Source: Bacteroides stercoris ATCC 43183
GTDB lineage: Bacteria; Bacteroidota; Bacteroidia; Bacteroidales; Bacteroidaceae
Reading direction: 5' to 3'
Length of the DNA stretch: 64,000 nucleotides
Assembly: GCF_025147325.1 (NCBI RefSeq)
Contig: NZ_CP102262.1
Location: 3,844,001 to 3,908,000 of the forward strand
In this document: in pieces, positions 9,841-18,966 of the stretch
Position numbering within the stretch: the stretch's first letter is position 1
Layout of the letters: every line of letters starts with the position of its first letter
Position numbers and translations under genes: made by a program
The notes under the pieces: generated by a model
The model's database searches: none
What the model saw: only the letters and a program-made list of their open reading frames with translations
What the model was told of the DNA's origin: nothing

Positions 9841-9938
9841 TTTTAGGCACGGATTACGCAGAATTACGCGGATTACACGGAAAAAGAATAAAATAAATCC
9901 GTGCAATCCGCGTAATTCTGCGTAATCCGTGCCTAAAA
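9841..9938. repeat. 40-bp-stem inverted repeat with GGCACGG core
   Basis: Starts TTTTAGGCACGGATTACGC and ends with the inverted copy GCGTAATCCGTGCCTAAAA. The two arms are about 40 bp with one mismatch, around an A-rich loop near 9881-9898. It lies between convergent genes and ends in an A/T run on both strands, so it can terminate both. It shares its core with repeats at 42170-42244 and 52300-52383. Confidence 0.85.
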
Positions 9939-9968
9939 AAACATCAATCACTACCCAACACCCTTCTC

Positions 9969-11459
9969 CTATAGATTAGGATTCGCATTCGTCTCCTTTT
10001 CCGGAATGGCATACAAATAATACACACTGTTCGGCACAAACTTCGTTCCGTCGGGAAAGGAAGTAAACCAATGACCTTCGGGGTTATATTCCCTATAAGT
10101 ATCTCCCTGCTGCCAGCAATCGTACGTTTTCTCCGCTTCCTCCTTCGTCAACGGCATGCGTTCTACCGAACGTTGCGTACGGAGAATATCGGTAATGCCG
10201 AATCCCTCACCCCACAATTCGCGGCGGCGTTCCAGCAGAATATCATCGACAAGCCGTTCCTGCGTCTTGCCTGCCAGATCATAATCGGCAAGTCCGCGGG
10301 CATTACGCAATGTGTTCAACGGCTTCACGGCTTCCTCCAACCGTCCTTCACGAGCCAGTGCTTCCGCAGCTATCAGATACATCTCGGCGGAACGCATCAC
10401 GACGATATCACCGGTCTGGTCGGCACGGATGCGGAACTTGCGATAACCCAAATAGCCTTCGCGCATCCACTGGAACAGCTCCAGACGGATATCCCCCGCT
10501 TCGAAAATGTCCTTAAAATGCGGGTCGGCCATAAAACTGTTATACGCATCAGGGGTCACCACATCAATATAATAGAAATTATAACTGGCGTCGGACTGAC
10601 TCACAGATTGGGGATGCCCCCACATCCATTCGGTATTGGATATGTCGTTAAAGCCCATATACGTTTTGGCATCCGTCATCAAAGTATATCCTTCAGCCGC
10701 CTCAAGTGCAGCCCCGGCGGCTTCATTCCATTGTCCGGTAAGCAAACAGGCACGTGCCAGCAATCCGTTGACAACGCTTACATCCGGCTTGAACTTGGAT
10801 TTATCGTCCGGACGGACATACCCTTCAAGAAGCTCCTTAGCCTTATTCAGGTCTTTGAATATCTGCGTATATATCTCTTCCAGGGTAGCCTTCCCTTTGG
10901 GCTCTGTCGTAGAGGCGGTAGGTTCCGTATAAAGAGGAACAGCCGGTGCGGAAGGGTCTTTCAGGTAAGTAAACTGGTAGTGCTGAGCCAGATGCAGATA
11001 ACAGAAAGCCCGCAAAGCGTAGGCTTGCCCCTGGGAATGGCGGAAATCGGCCGTATTATCATCACCGGTCGCGGTAATGGAAATGGCGGTATTGCAATTG
11101 TCAATAGTCTTGTACATCAGATACCAGGCAAATGCGGTGCGGTTGTTGGCCGGCATCCCCACATCGTTAAACTGGTAGGATGAGTTGAAACCATACATTG
11201 GACGCGACACCACATCGTCCGCCATCATGTCGTCCTGCAACATCAGGGCACGATAGCCGATATTGGCATACGTACTGCTGTACTCAAACAAGTTATACCA
11301 TGCACCGTTGAAGATACGTCCGGCATTGGAAGGTACGGGGACGATCCCCGAATCTACGGCGTCCGTAGGTTTGTTGTCGAGAAAGTCTCCGCTGCACGAG
11401 GACAAGACGGATAATAATCCCACTGCGAGGATTGCTGTATTTTTAAGGAAAGTATTCAT
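9969..11459 (-). CDS. SusD-like nutrient-binding lipoprotein
   Basis: An outer-membrane lipoprotein that captures oligosaccharides or other nutrients at the cell surface for its SusC partner. The start at 11459 gives a signal peptide with lipobox LSSC, Cys22. An N-terminal TPR-like region (AYALRAFCYLHLAQHY near 11000-11040) and the C-terminal RagB/SusD part with RSAEMYLIAAEALAREG and LLERRRELWGEG are typical. The gene sits 13 bp after susC-like. No glycosidase, sulfatase or protease gene is adjacent, so the ligand cannot be named. Confidence 0.94.
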   Translation of the reverse strand: MNTFLKNTAILAVGLLSVLSSCSGDFLDNKPTDAVDSGIVPVPSNAGRIFNGAWYNLFEYSSTYANIGYRALMLQDDMMADDVVSRPMYGFNSSYQFNDVGMPANNRTAFAWYLMYKTIDNCNTAISITATGDDNTADFRHSQGQAYALRAFCYLHLAQHYQFTYLKDPSAPAVPLYTEPTASTTEPKGKATLEEIYTQIFKDLNKAKELLEGYVRPDDKSKFKPDVSVVNGLLARACLLTGQWNEAAGAALEAAEGYTLMTDAKTYMGFNDISNTEWMWGHPQSVSQSDASYNFYYIDVVTPDAYNSFMADPHFKDIFEAGDIRLELFQWMREGYLGYRKFRIRADQTGDIVVMRSAEMYLIAAEALAREGRLEEAVKPLNTLRNARGLADYDLAGKTQERLVDDILLERRRELWGEGFGITDILRTQRSVERMPLTKEEAEKTYDCWQQGDTYREYNPEGHWFTSFPDGTKFVPNSVYYLYAIPEKETNANPNL

Positions 11460-11472
11460 TGTTAACAGTGAT

Positions 11473-14400
11473 TTAGAATGAAACATTAAGCCCGCCCGAA
11501 ATGGAACGCATGGCAGGATAACGGTAATAGGTCAGTCCTGTGATGCCCTGCTCCGGGTCCAGTCCCTGATTCTTGGAGAAAGTCAGCAGGTTGTCCGCCT
11601 GTACAAAAAGTTGCAGGCTGTTCAGGCTGATTTTCTTTATCAACGGCTGCGGGAAGTTGTAGGACAGCGTGATGTTCTTCATCCGCAGATACGAATTGTT
11701 GAACAGATTGCGGGTGGAGTTGGAGTTCCAGTTATTGGACACTGTTTTCAAGGCCGGCACGTCCGTGTAGCGGTTTTCCGGCGTCCAGCGTTTCAGTATC
11801 TCGGTAGACCAGGCACGTCCCGGATTGCTTCCGTTGCTCCACAGCATCGTAATGTCACGGTCTACGATATAACCGCCTATGCTGTAGGCAAAGATGGCGG
11901 ACAACTCAAAGCCCTTGTATGAGAAAGCGGTGTTGAACCCGCCATACACCTTAGGGAGCGAGGATTTGTCCACATAGTAATAATCAGCCTGAGCATAGTC
12001 ATTGGTGGTGGTGCGTCCGGTGATATTGCCCTGCTCATCCTTCACGTTCTTATACCACAGCGGGTCGCCGTTGTCCGAGTCTACCCCTGCCCATTCGCGC
12101 AGATAGAAGTCATAGACCGAACGCCCTTCCTTCAGGCGGGTAACTCCGGTAACGGGCATGTCTTTCAGCGGAAGGTCGGTCACCACGTTCTTGTAGTGCG
12201 TAAGGTTGACTCCCATACGCCACATAAAGTCACGGGTGTGTATAAGCGTTCCTTTGAGGTCTATTTCAAAGCCCGTATTCTTTAAAGCACCTATATTCTC
12301 GTCCATAGAAGTATAACCCAGGGAAGTTGCCAACGGACGGGAATACAGCAGGTCTTTGGAACGGCGCTGGAAGAAATCGAACGAACCGGAGAAACGGTTA
12401 TCGAACAATGAAAAGTCGATACCTACATTGAGGTTGAGGTTAGTCTCCCATTTCAAATCGGGCGTTGCAAGACGGTCGGACACCAAAGCATTCTCACCTG
12501 CCTGTGAAACGATAGAATACAGTCCGCTGCTGGCATAATACGTACCCAGGTTGTCATTGCCCTGCGCGCCATAACTGGCTTTTAAGGTCAGGGCGGAAAG
12601 CCAGTCGGCGGTATTCTGCATGAACGCTTCGCGGTCTATGCGCCACGAAGCTCCCAACGACCAGAAATTGCCCCAGCGTGTACCCGGTGCGAAACGCGAG
12701 GAACCGTCGCGACGGTAGGAAGCGGAGAAGAAATACTTGCTCCGGTAGTCATATTGGGCATTGATAAGATAGCCTAACAGTGAATAATCGATGCGATAGC
12801 CCGTGCCTGCGGTTACAAGCGAACCGACAGCCAGTTCCGGCATATCGGGCACAGCCATGTTGCTTCGTGCCGCCTGCAACACATCGTAACGGTAAGAGTA
12901 AGCCTCTTGTCCGGCAAGGATATTGAAGTGATGCTCGCCGAAAGTCTTATCGTAGGTCACGATGTTATTCCATGTCCAGGAGAAGGTACGGGTATATTCG
13001 CGGCTTGCTCCGCCGCCCGTATTGACGGCAGGACCAATTTTGGGATTGGTATAATCCAGCGTATTGTAGTCTATCAGGTCGAAGTTGAAGCTGGTCTTGA
13101 ATTTCAACCCTTCAAGGAAAGTGACCTCAAGGAAAGTACGTCCGGAGAACTCGTCCCGCATACGCTCGGATTTATCATTGGGTAAGGTTGCAGGCAGGTT
13201 CCAGTTGGCTGTAGCGCCCGACGGCCGGTAGGAACCGAAGTCGTAAATCCGCTTTCCTTCCGAGTCGAGTTTGTATGTACCGTCGGCATTCATCTCATAC
13301 ACAGGATAAAAATCGGGCATTAAACGTCCGGCGTTAATGACATTGCTCGTCTTGGCATCGGACGAAACCGGATAGTTCTGTATGGAGTGGGCATAGCTCA
13401 TATTCACACCGCCGCGCAACCAACGGGTTATCTCGCTCGAAATGTTGGAACGCAAGTTGAAGCGTTGGTAGCCGGACTCAAGGGCAATACCCTTGTCGTT
13501 CAGATAGCCGGCCGAGAAATAGTACTGGTTGGTCTTTCCGCCACCGGAAACATTCAATCCGACTTCCGTACGCAATGCCTGTTGTTCCATTTCCTTCTGC
13601 CAGTCCACATTCCAAAGCGGAGTAGCGCCGGCAAGCAGTTTGCCGTCCGTACCTACAGGTTGCGGATAGTTGGGTCCGTAGGGATTAGGACCGCCGCCCA
13701 TCAGCTTGCCTACCAGGTCTTTCGAGGCTTGGGCAGCTGCGGTCTGCGGAGTATATTTATCCGAATTCAGAGCATATTGGTTGCGCAAAGCTTCCCAATA
13801 GAGTTCGAAGTACTGATTGGTTCCGACACGGTCGTAATCGCGGATAGCCCGGTTGGAACCACCGAAGCTGGCATTGATGCTGACCGTGGTTTTCGAGTCG
13901 GTATGTCCCTGCTTGGTAGTTATGATAATGACACCGTTGGCTCCCCGCGAACCGTAGAGAGCAGCCGAAGCGGCATCTTTCAGTACCGTCAGCGAAGCTA
14001 TATCTTCCGGATTAATGGAGTTGATGCTACCGTCGAAAGGGACGCCGTCCACCACATAAAGCGGGGCGCTCGACGCATTGATAGAGCCGATACCGCGAAT
14101 ACGTATTTCAGCATCCGTACCCGGCTGGCCGCTGGGAGCACTTGCCTGAAGTCCGGAAACCGTACCTTCGAGCGCACGCGACACATTGGACACCTGCATC
14201 TTGGCAATCTCGCTCCCCTTTACCGTGGAAGCCGCTCCCGTAAAGCTATACTTCTTGGCAGTGGCATAAGCCACTACCATTACCTCATCCAGTTGTTCGC
14301 TGTCCGGAAGCAATTCCGCATTGACAACTGTGCGTCCATTGACTTTCTGTTCTGTAGTTTTCAGTCCGATAAAGCTAAAGACCAGCGTACCGTCCGCCGG

Positions 14401-14601
14401 TACGGTAAGGGTATATTTCCCGTCAACGTCAGTTACCGTTCCGTTGTGAGTACCTTTCACCAATACCGATGCTCCCGGCAAAGGTTCTCCTTCCGACATC
14501 ACAACGCCCGATACACGGATATCACCGTCTGCTGAAGCCTGTAATGCTGCCACGAAGAATATAAACAGTGATATTAACAAAAAGCGCAGTTTACTATTCA
14601 T
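11473..14601 (-). CDS. SusC-like TonB-dependent outer-membrane transporter
   Basis: Forms the outer-membrane channel of a SusCD complex and imports ligand using TonB energy. Order of parts: signal peptide (residues 1-24), carboxypeptidase-D-like domain (about 28-108, GVVMSEGEPLPGASV), plug domain with VRGIGSINASSAPLYVVDGV-like features in RIRGIGSINASSAPLYVVDG, then a long beta barrel ending in the aromatic Phe required for assembly. The 1042 residues are normal. Two TTTTGTTCAG direct repeats lie just upstream. The next upstream gene encodes a receiver-only regulator; whether it controls this pair is unknown. Confidence 0.95.
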   Translation of the reverse strand: MNSKLRFLLISLFIFFVAALQASADGDIRVSGVVMSEGEPLPGASVLVKGTHNGTVTDVDGKYTLTVPADGTLVFSFIGLKTTEQKVNGRTVVNAELLPDSEQLDEVMVVAYATAKKYSFTGAASTVKGSEIAKMQVSNVSRALEGTVSGLQASAPSGQPGTDAEIRIRGIGSINASSAPLYVVDGVPFDGSINSINPEDIASLTVLKDAASAALYGSRGANGVIIITTKQGHTDSKTTVSINASFGGSNRAIRDYDRVGTNQYFELYWEALRNQYALNSDKYTPQTAAAQASKDLVGKLMGGGPNPYGPNYPQPVGTDGKLLAGATPLWNVDWQKEMEQQALRTEVGLNVSGGGKTNQYYFSAGYLNDKGIALESGYQRFNLRSNISSEITRWLRGGVNMSYAHSIQNYPVSSDAKTSNVINAGRLMPDFYPVYEMNADGTYKLDSEGKRIYDFGSYRPSGATANWNLPATLPNDKSERMRDEFSGRTFLEVTFLEGLKFKTSFNFDLIDYNTLDYTNPKIGPAVNTGGGASREYTRTFSWTWNNIVTYDKTFGEHHFNILAGQEAYSYRYDVLQAARSNMAVPDMPELAVGSLVTAGTGYRIDYSLLGYLINAQYDYRSKYFFSASYRRDGSSRFAPGTRWGNFWSLGASWRIDREAFMQNTADWLSALTLKASYGAQGNDNLGTYYASSGLYSIVSQAGENALVSDRLATPDLKWETNLNLNVGIDFSLFDNRFSGSFDFFQRRSKDLLYSRPLATSLGYTSMDENIGALKNTGFEIDLKGTLIHTRDFMWRMGVNLTHYKNVVTDLPLKDMPVTGVTRLKEGRSVYDFYLREWAGVDSDNGDPLWYKNVKDEQGNITGRTTTNDYAQADYYYVDKSSLPKVYGGFNTAFSYKGFELSAIFAYSIGGYIVDRDITMLWSNGSNPGRAWSTEILKRWTPENRYTDVPALKTVSNNWNSNSTRNLFNNSYLRMKNITLSYNFPQPLIKKISLNSLQLFVQADNLLTFSKNQGLDPEQGITGLTYYRYPAMRSISGGLNVSF

Positions 14602-14644
14602 TCCGTTAAATTTTGGTTAGACTTCATTAACAAAAGAATAGAAA

Positions 14645-14676
14645 TTTTGTTCAGAACCTGCTTAATTTTTGTTCAG
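14645..14676. promoter_or_regulatory. TTTTGTTCAG direct repeats upstream of susC-like gene
   Basis: Two identical 10-bp copies occur at 14645-14654 and 14667-14676, exactly 22 bp apart, about two helical turns. They lie 44-75 bp before the susC-like start in a 201-bp intergenic region. They are candidate regulator-binding sites; the regulator is unknown. Confidence 0.4.
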
Positions 14677-14802
14677 CATTCTTTAGAGAATTCTTTGTGA
14701 GGATGTTTTTCTGTCTTTATGAGGAGTATAGCAAGCTATATAACTCTTTAATCAAAATATAAACAAGCCCTAAGATACAGTTATCTTTTCATTGCGGAAA
14801 GC

Positions 14803-15204
14803 CTACCATTCCAGTCGGGGAAGGTAACTGCTCAAGCAGTTGCGCAAGGTGCTCAATGTAATGGGCTTTACCAATACTTCCGAAGCACCGCTCTTTATGG
14901 CATTTTCACGGTCGGTAGAGAAAGCATAGGCCGTTTGCATGATAACAGGCAATGTTCCGCCTTCCCGGCGTATAATTTGCGTAGCTTCCAAACCATTCAT
15001 TACAGGCATCTTAATATCCATCAGTATTGCATCCGCCCTGTCACGGTATTCACGAAACAAAGAGACAATCTCCTCACCGTTCTTCGCCCACATTATCTCA
15101 CACTTTCTCCCTATAATAGCCTTTATCAACTTAAAGTTACTATCATCGTCTTCCGCAACAAGGATGAGCGGACGGTAATCTACCGATTGATTATCGATTT
15201 CCAT
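14803..15204 (-). CDS. stand-alone response regulator receiver protein
   Basis: A 133-residue protein made only of a REC domain. The phosphate-accepting Asp63 lies in LMDIKMP, the acidic pocket is Asp20-Asp21, and the conserved Thr and Lys occur in MQTAY and VLVKP. There is no DNA-binding or enzymatic output domain, so it would act by protein-protein contact, like CheY or a detached receiver of a hybrid kinase. The start at 15204 is chosen because it puts the first beta strand (LILVAEDD) at residues 13-20. No partner kinase is in the window. Confidence 0.85.
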   Translation of the reverse strand: MEIDNQSVDYRPLILVAEDDDSNFKLIKAIIGRKCEIMWAKNGEEIVSLFREYRDRADAILMDIKMPVMNGLEATQIIRREGGTLPVIMQTAYAFSTDRENAIKSGASEVLVKPITLSTLRNCLSSYLPRLEW

Positions 15205-15258
15205 AACCTGTATTATTGTTTGTCCGAGACAAAGGTATAAAAAATAATATATTTGCAT

Positions 15259-15267
15259 TATCTTTGC
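15259..15267 (+). promoter_or_regulatory. -7 box of ABC-F gene
   Basis: Reads TATCTTTGC, 23 bp before the start at 15291. A second match, TATATTTGC, lies at 15248-15256, so two overlapping promoters are possible. Confidence 0.6.
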
Positions 15268-15290
15268 ACCTTATTTTTAAAAACGACATA

Positions 15291-16925
15291 ATGATTTCTA
15301 TTGACGGACTCGCCGTAGAATTCGGCGGCACAACCTTATTCAGTGACATATCCTTCGTAATCAACGAAAAAGACCGTATCGCCCTCATGGGAAAGAACGG
15401 AGCCGGAAAAAGTACATTACTTAAAATACTCGCCGGAGTGCGGCAGCCCACCCACGGCAAAATCTCCGCACCGAAAGATTGTGTCATCGCCTATCTGCCC
15501 CAGCATCTGATGACAGAAGACGGACGTACCGTCTTTCAGGAAACGGCACAGGCCTTTGCCCACCTGCACGAGATGGAAGCAGAGATAGACCGCATGAACA
15601 AGGAACTGGAGACCCGTACCGACTATGAAAGCGACAGTTACATGGAGCTTATCGAACAGGTGTCTGCCCTAAGCGAGAAGTTTTATGCCATCGATGCCAC
15701 CAATTACGAAGAGGACGTTGAAAAGGCATTGCTCGGCCTCGGATTCACCAGAGAGGACTTCAACCGCCAGACAAGCGATTTCAGCGGTGGCTGGCGCATG
15801 CGCATCGAGCTTGCCAAACTGCTGCTGCAAAAACCTGACGTACTGCTGCTGGACGAGCCTACCAACCACCTCGACATCGAGTCCATCCAATGGCTGGAAG
15901 AGTTCCTTATCAACAATGGGAAAGCCGTCATCGTCATCAGCCACGACCGCAAATTTGTGGATAACATCACGACCCGTACCATTGAAGTGACTATGGGACG
16001 AATCTACGACTATAAAGTAAACTACTCCAAATACCTGGAGCTCCGCAAAGAGCGGCGCGAACAGCAACAAAAGGCATACGACGACCAACAGAAGTTCATC
16101 GCCGAAACCAAAGAATTCATCGAGCGCTTCAAGGGAACCTATTCCAAAACCCTGCAAGTGCAGAGCCGCGTCAAGATGCTGGAAAAGCTGGTGCTTCTGG
16201 AAGTGGACGAAGAAGATACTTCGGCATTGCGGCTGAAATTCCCGCCCTCGCCGCGCTCCGGCAATTATCCGGTGATTATGGAGAACGTAGGAAAGACATA
16301 CGGCGACCATGTCGTGTTCAAGAATGCCAACCTCACTATAGAGAGAGGCGACAAAGTGGCTTTCGTAGGCAAGAACGGCGAAGGTAAGTCCACATTGGTA
16401 AAATGTATCATGGGAGAAATAGAACACGAAGGAACGCTTACCATCGGACACAATGTACAAATAGGCTATTTCGCCCAAAACCAGGCATCCTTGCTGGATG
16501 AGAACCTGACCGTATTCCAAACCATCGACGACGTAGCCAAAGGAGAAATCCGCAACAAGATTCGCGACCTGCTGGGAGCTTTCATGTTCGGCGGACCGGA
16601 AGAGTCCATGAAGAAAGTGAAAGTGCTGTCCGGTGGCGAGCGCACACGCCTTGCCATGATTAAGCTGCTGCTGGAACCCGTAAACCTGCTAATTCTGGAC
16701 GAGCCTACCAACCACCTGGACATGAAGACCAAAGATATTCTGAAACAGGCACTCATGGACTTCGACGGTACACTGATACTTGTGAGCCACGACCGTGACT
16801 TCCTGGACGGACTGGTGAGCAAAGTGTACGAGTTCGGCAACAAGCGGGTGACCGAGCACCTGAGCGGCATCTATGAATTCCTCGAGAAGAAGAAAATGGA
16901 TTCGCTTCGCGAACTGGAACGGTAA
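15291..16925 (+). CDS. ABC-F family ATPase
   Basis: A cytoplasmic protein with two ABC nucleotide-binding domains and no membrane segment, the ABC-F arrangement. Domain 1 has Walker A GKNGAGKST, signature FSGGWRMR and Walker B LLLDEPTNHLD. Domain 2 has GKNGEGKST, LSGGERTR and LILDEPTNHLD. A charged, coiled-coil linker (RKERREQQQKAYDDQQKF) sits between them. The 544 residues fit housekeeping ABC-F proteins that act on the ribosome (EttA/YbiT type). Antibiotic resistance is possible in this family but nothing here specifically points to it. The start at 15291 follows the promoter boxes. Confidence 0.92.
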   Translation: MISIDGLAVEFGGTTLFSDISFVINEKDRIALMGKNGAGKSTLLKILAGVRQPTHGKISAPKDCVIAYLPQHLMTEDGRTVFQETAQAFAHLHEMEAEIDRMNKELETRTDYESDSYMELIEQVSALSEKFYAIDATNYEEDVEKALLGLGFTREDFNRQTSDFSGGWRMRIELAKLLLQKPDVLLLDEPTNHLDIESIQWLEEFLINNGKAVIVISHDRKFVDNITTRTIEVTMGRIYDYKVNYSKYLELRKERREQQQKAYDDQQKFIAETKEFIERFKGTYSKTLQVQSRVKMLEKLVLLEVDEEDTSALRLKFPPSPRSGNYPVIMENVGKTYGDHVVFKNANLTIERGDKVAFVGKNGEGKSTLVKCIMGEIEHEGTLTIGHNVQIGYFAQNQASLLDENLTVFQTIDDVAKGEIRNKIRDLLGAFMFGGPEESMKKVKVLSGGERTRLAMIKLLLEPVNLLILDEPTNHLDMKTKDILKQALMDFDGTLILVSHDRDFLDGLVSKVYEFGNKRVTEHLSGIYEFLEKKKMDSLRELER

Positions 16926-17003
16926 ACTTTCATTAACTTACTTCCCGCAACAAACAAACAGTTCCTATTGTTTCATTGCCACAAATTCCTAATTACGAAT
17001 GAA

Positions 17004-18383
17004 ATGAAACAATATGACGCTATCATCATAGGGTTCGGCAAAGGCGGAAAACTGCTGGCTGCCGAACTCGCCAACCGCAACTGGAAAGTGGCAATCATCG
17101 AACGTTCTCCGCAGATGTACGGGGGAACATGTGTGAATGTAGGGTGTATACCCACCAAAGCGCTGATTTACGAATCGGAACAGGCCGAACGGCTCTACCG
17201 GGACGACTACGGCAATCAGGCCAAATATTATGCACTCGCCATAAGGCGGAAAAACAAGCTCGTATCATTCTTGCGGGACAAGAATCACGAGCGTATCAAG
17301 GAGCACCCCAATATTACGTTGTATGACGGTACGGCATCTTTTGTATCCGACGATACGGTAAAGGTCGTCTCGCACGATAAAAAGGAAATTCTCCTTAAAG
17401 GAAAGGAAATTTTTATCAATACGGGAGCTACCCCTATCCTGCCCGCCGTGAAAGGAATCGACGCAAGCAAGCATGTATTCACCAGCGAAACGCTACTCCA
17501 ACAGAGCAAACTTCCCGGACGCCTGCTCATTCTCGGCGCCGGCGCTATCGGAATGGAGTTTGCCACCATGTATGCGGGGTTTGGAAGCAAAGTCACGTTA
17601 CTGGAAACGGGCAGCCGCTTTATGCCCAAAGCCGACCGGGACATTGCGGAATCCATGCTGGAATCTCTGAAAAGGAAAGGCATCGAGATACGTTTGAACG
17701 CCTATGCCCTGTCCGTATACGACACTGCCGATGGCATAACATTGACCTATACGGACAATTCCGACAATACCCCCTATTTTTGGGAAGGAGACGCATTGCT
17801 GCTTGCCACCGGACGCAGACCGATGACCGACGGCCTCAACCTGCACGCAGCCGGCATACGGACCGACACCCGGGGAGCTGTCATCGTCAATGAACATCTT
17901 CAGACCACCGCCCCGCATATATGGGCTATGGGAGACGTAAGAGGCGGAGCCTTGTATGACTATTTATCCTTGGATGATTTCCGCATTATCACCAACCGGT
18001 TATTCGGCAATAAAAAGCGAAAGACCGATGACAGGATTCCGGTTCCATATGTCATTTTTACAGATCCGCCGTTGGCGCATATCGGCATGACCGAAGAGGA
18101 AGCCGTAAAACGCGGTTATTCGCTTCAAGTGTCCCGGTTGCCGGCTGCCGCCATACCGCGTGCCCGTACCTTGCAGCAGATAGACGGTATGATGAAAGCC
18201 ATTGTCAACGCACATACGGGACGCATAATAGGCTGCACCCTGTTTTGTATCGATGCGCCCGAAGTCATTAATTTAGTATCGCTTGCCATGAAGAATGATT
18301 TGCATTACAGCATTCTGCGGGATTTCATCTTTACGCATCCCAGTATGAGCGAAGGATTAAATGATTTATTCAAGGCTTTTTAG
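17004..18383 (+). CDS. RclA-like FAD/NAD(P) disulfide oxidoreductase
   Basis: A 459-residue flavoprotein of the pyridine nucleotide-disulfide oxidoreductase family. It has the FAD-binding GFGKGGK (residues 10-16), redox-active Cys43 and Cys48 in GGTCVNVGCIPTK, a second nucleotide fold with GAGAIGMEFA, and a C-terminal dimer domain with HPSMSE. The N-terminus (IIIGFGKGGK then MYGGTC) resembles E. coli RclA, a hypochlorite-induced Cu(II) reductase, more than dihydrolipoamide or mercuric reductase. No lipoyl partner or merA metal-binding domain is nearby. It lies just upstream of a His/Cys-rich protein and metal efflux genes, which supports a metal or oxidant role; substrate is inferred. Confidence 0.85.
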   Translation: MKQYDAIIIGFGKGGKLLAAELANRNWKVAIIERSPQMYGGTCVNVGCIPTKALIYESEQAERLYRDDYGNQAKYYALAIRRKNKLVSFLRDKNHERIKEHPNITLYDGTASFVSDDTVKVVSHDKKEILLKGKEIFINTGATPILPAVKGIDASKHVFTSETLLQQSKLPGRLLILGAGAIGMEFATMYAGFGSKVTLLETGSRFMPKADRDIAESMLESLKRKGIEIRLNAYALSVYDTADGITLTYTDNSDNTPYFWEGDALLLATGRRPMTDGLNLHAAGIRTDTRGAVIVNEHLQTTAPHIWAMGDVRGGALYDYLSLDDFRIITNRLFGNKKRKTDDRIPVPYVIFTDPPLAHIGMTEEEAVKRGYSLQVSRLPAAAIPRARTLQQIDGMMKAIVNAHTGRIIGCTLFCIDAPEVINLVSLAMKNDLHYSILRDFIFTHPSMSEGLNDLFKAF

Positions 18384-18392
18384 CATCTTGGG

Positions 18393-18425
18393 TTTGGCAG
18401 TTAAGTGATTAACTTCTATCTTTGC
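18393..18425 (+). promoter_or_regulatory. full promoter of the His/Cys-rich protein gene
   Basis: TTTG at 18393-18396 and TATCTTTGC at 18417-18425 with a 20-bp spacer, a close match to the Bacteroides -33/-7 consensus. The start codon follows at 18446. Confidence 0.7.
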
Positions 18426-18445
18426 GACCAATCAAAGAGAGAGGG

Positions 18446-18853
18446 ATGAAAACGAAAAGGTACATTGCATACTTTCTGTTCTTCATCAGCATGATTATGC
18501 TGATAGTACCTGTCATTCCCCATCATCACCACGAAGACGGCATAATCTGCATGAAAAACGACCTGCCGTCCGACGGGTGCTGCCAGCATCAGGGCCCTTG
18601 CAGCGAACATTGCTGCTGCGACACCGGATGTATGACCACCCATTTTTTCCAACAGACACCCAACTCGGACAACAGTAACCTACATCCGTGTTTCGTGTGG
18701 GTGAACACATTATTTACCGAACCGCTTCTCAAACTCCTGGCTCTGCCCGAGGAAACGGGTATCAGGCAAGAGTTTGTCTACCTGGAATCTCTTCACGGCA
18801 CGTTCATCACACGTGCCACAGGGCTTCGTGCGCCCCCTTCCGTCCTTGCTTGA
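18446..18853 (+). CDS. small His/Cys-rich exported or membrane protein
   Basis: Family not recognised with certainty. The 135-residue product has an N-terminal hydrophobic segment (residues 5-24) followed directly by PHHHHEDG, then a Cys cluster with CC, CSEHCCCDTGC spread over residues ~36-66. Such a cluster looks suited to binding copper, silver or zinc outside the cytoplasm. The C-terminal half is ordinary. It has its own good promoter and precedes an RND efflux operon by 113 bp, so a metal-sensing or metal-scavenging role is a fair inference but unproven. Confidence 0.75.
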   Translation: MKTKRYIAYFLFFISMIMLIVPVIPHHHHEDGIICMKNDLPSDGCCQHQGPCSEHCCCDTGCMTTHFFQQTPNSDNSNLHPCFVWVNTLFTEPLLKLLALPEETGIRQEFVYLESLHGTFITRATGLRAPPSVLA

Positions 18854-18924
18854 CCGATAGTTGCCGGAAACGGTTATCCTGCCGGCACAGGAATGTATGC
18901 AACCCGGTTGCACCGACCATTCTC

Positions 18925-18933
18925 TAATTTTGC
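18925..18933 (+). promoter_or_regulatory. -7 box of the RND efflux operon
   Basis: Reads TAATTTTGC, 33 bp before the adaptor gene start, matching TAnnTTTGC. It suggests the efflux genes can be expressed separately from the preceding small protein. Confidence 0.5.
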
Positions 18934-18966
18934 ATTTCCAAACAAGTAAGGACAAAAACAATTATC

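Noticed and set aside
14803..15204. Transcription factor controlling the SusCD pair
   Set aside because: The protein ends after the receiver domain and has no DNA-binding part, so direct control is not supported.
17004..18383. Mercuric reductase or dihydrolipoamide dehydrogenase
   Set aside because: No MerA-type metal domain or paired C-terminal cysteines, no mer genes, and no lipoyl enzyme partner; RclA-like N-terminal sequence fits better.
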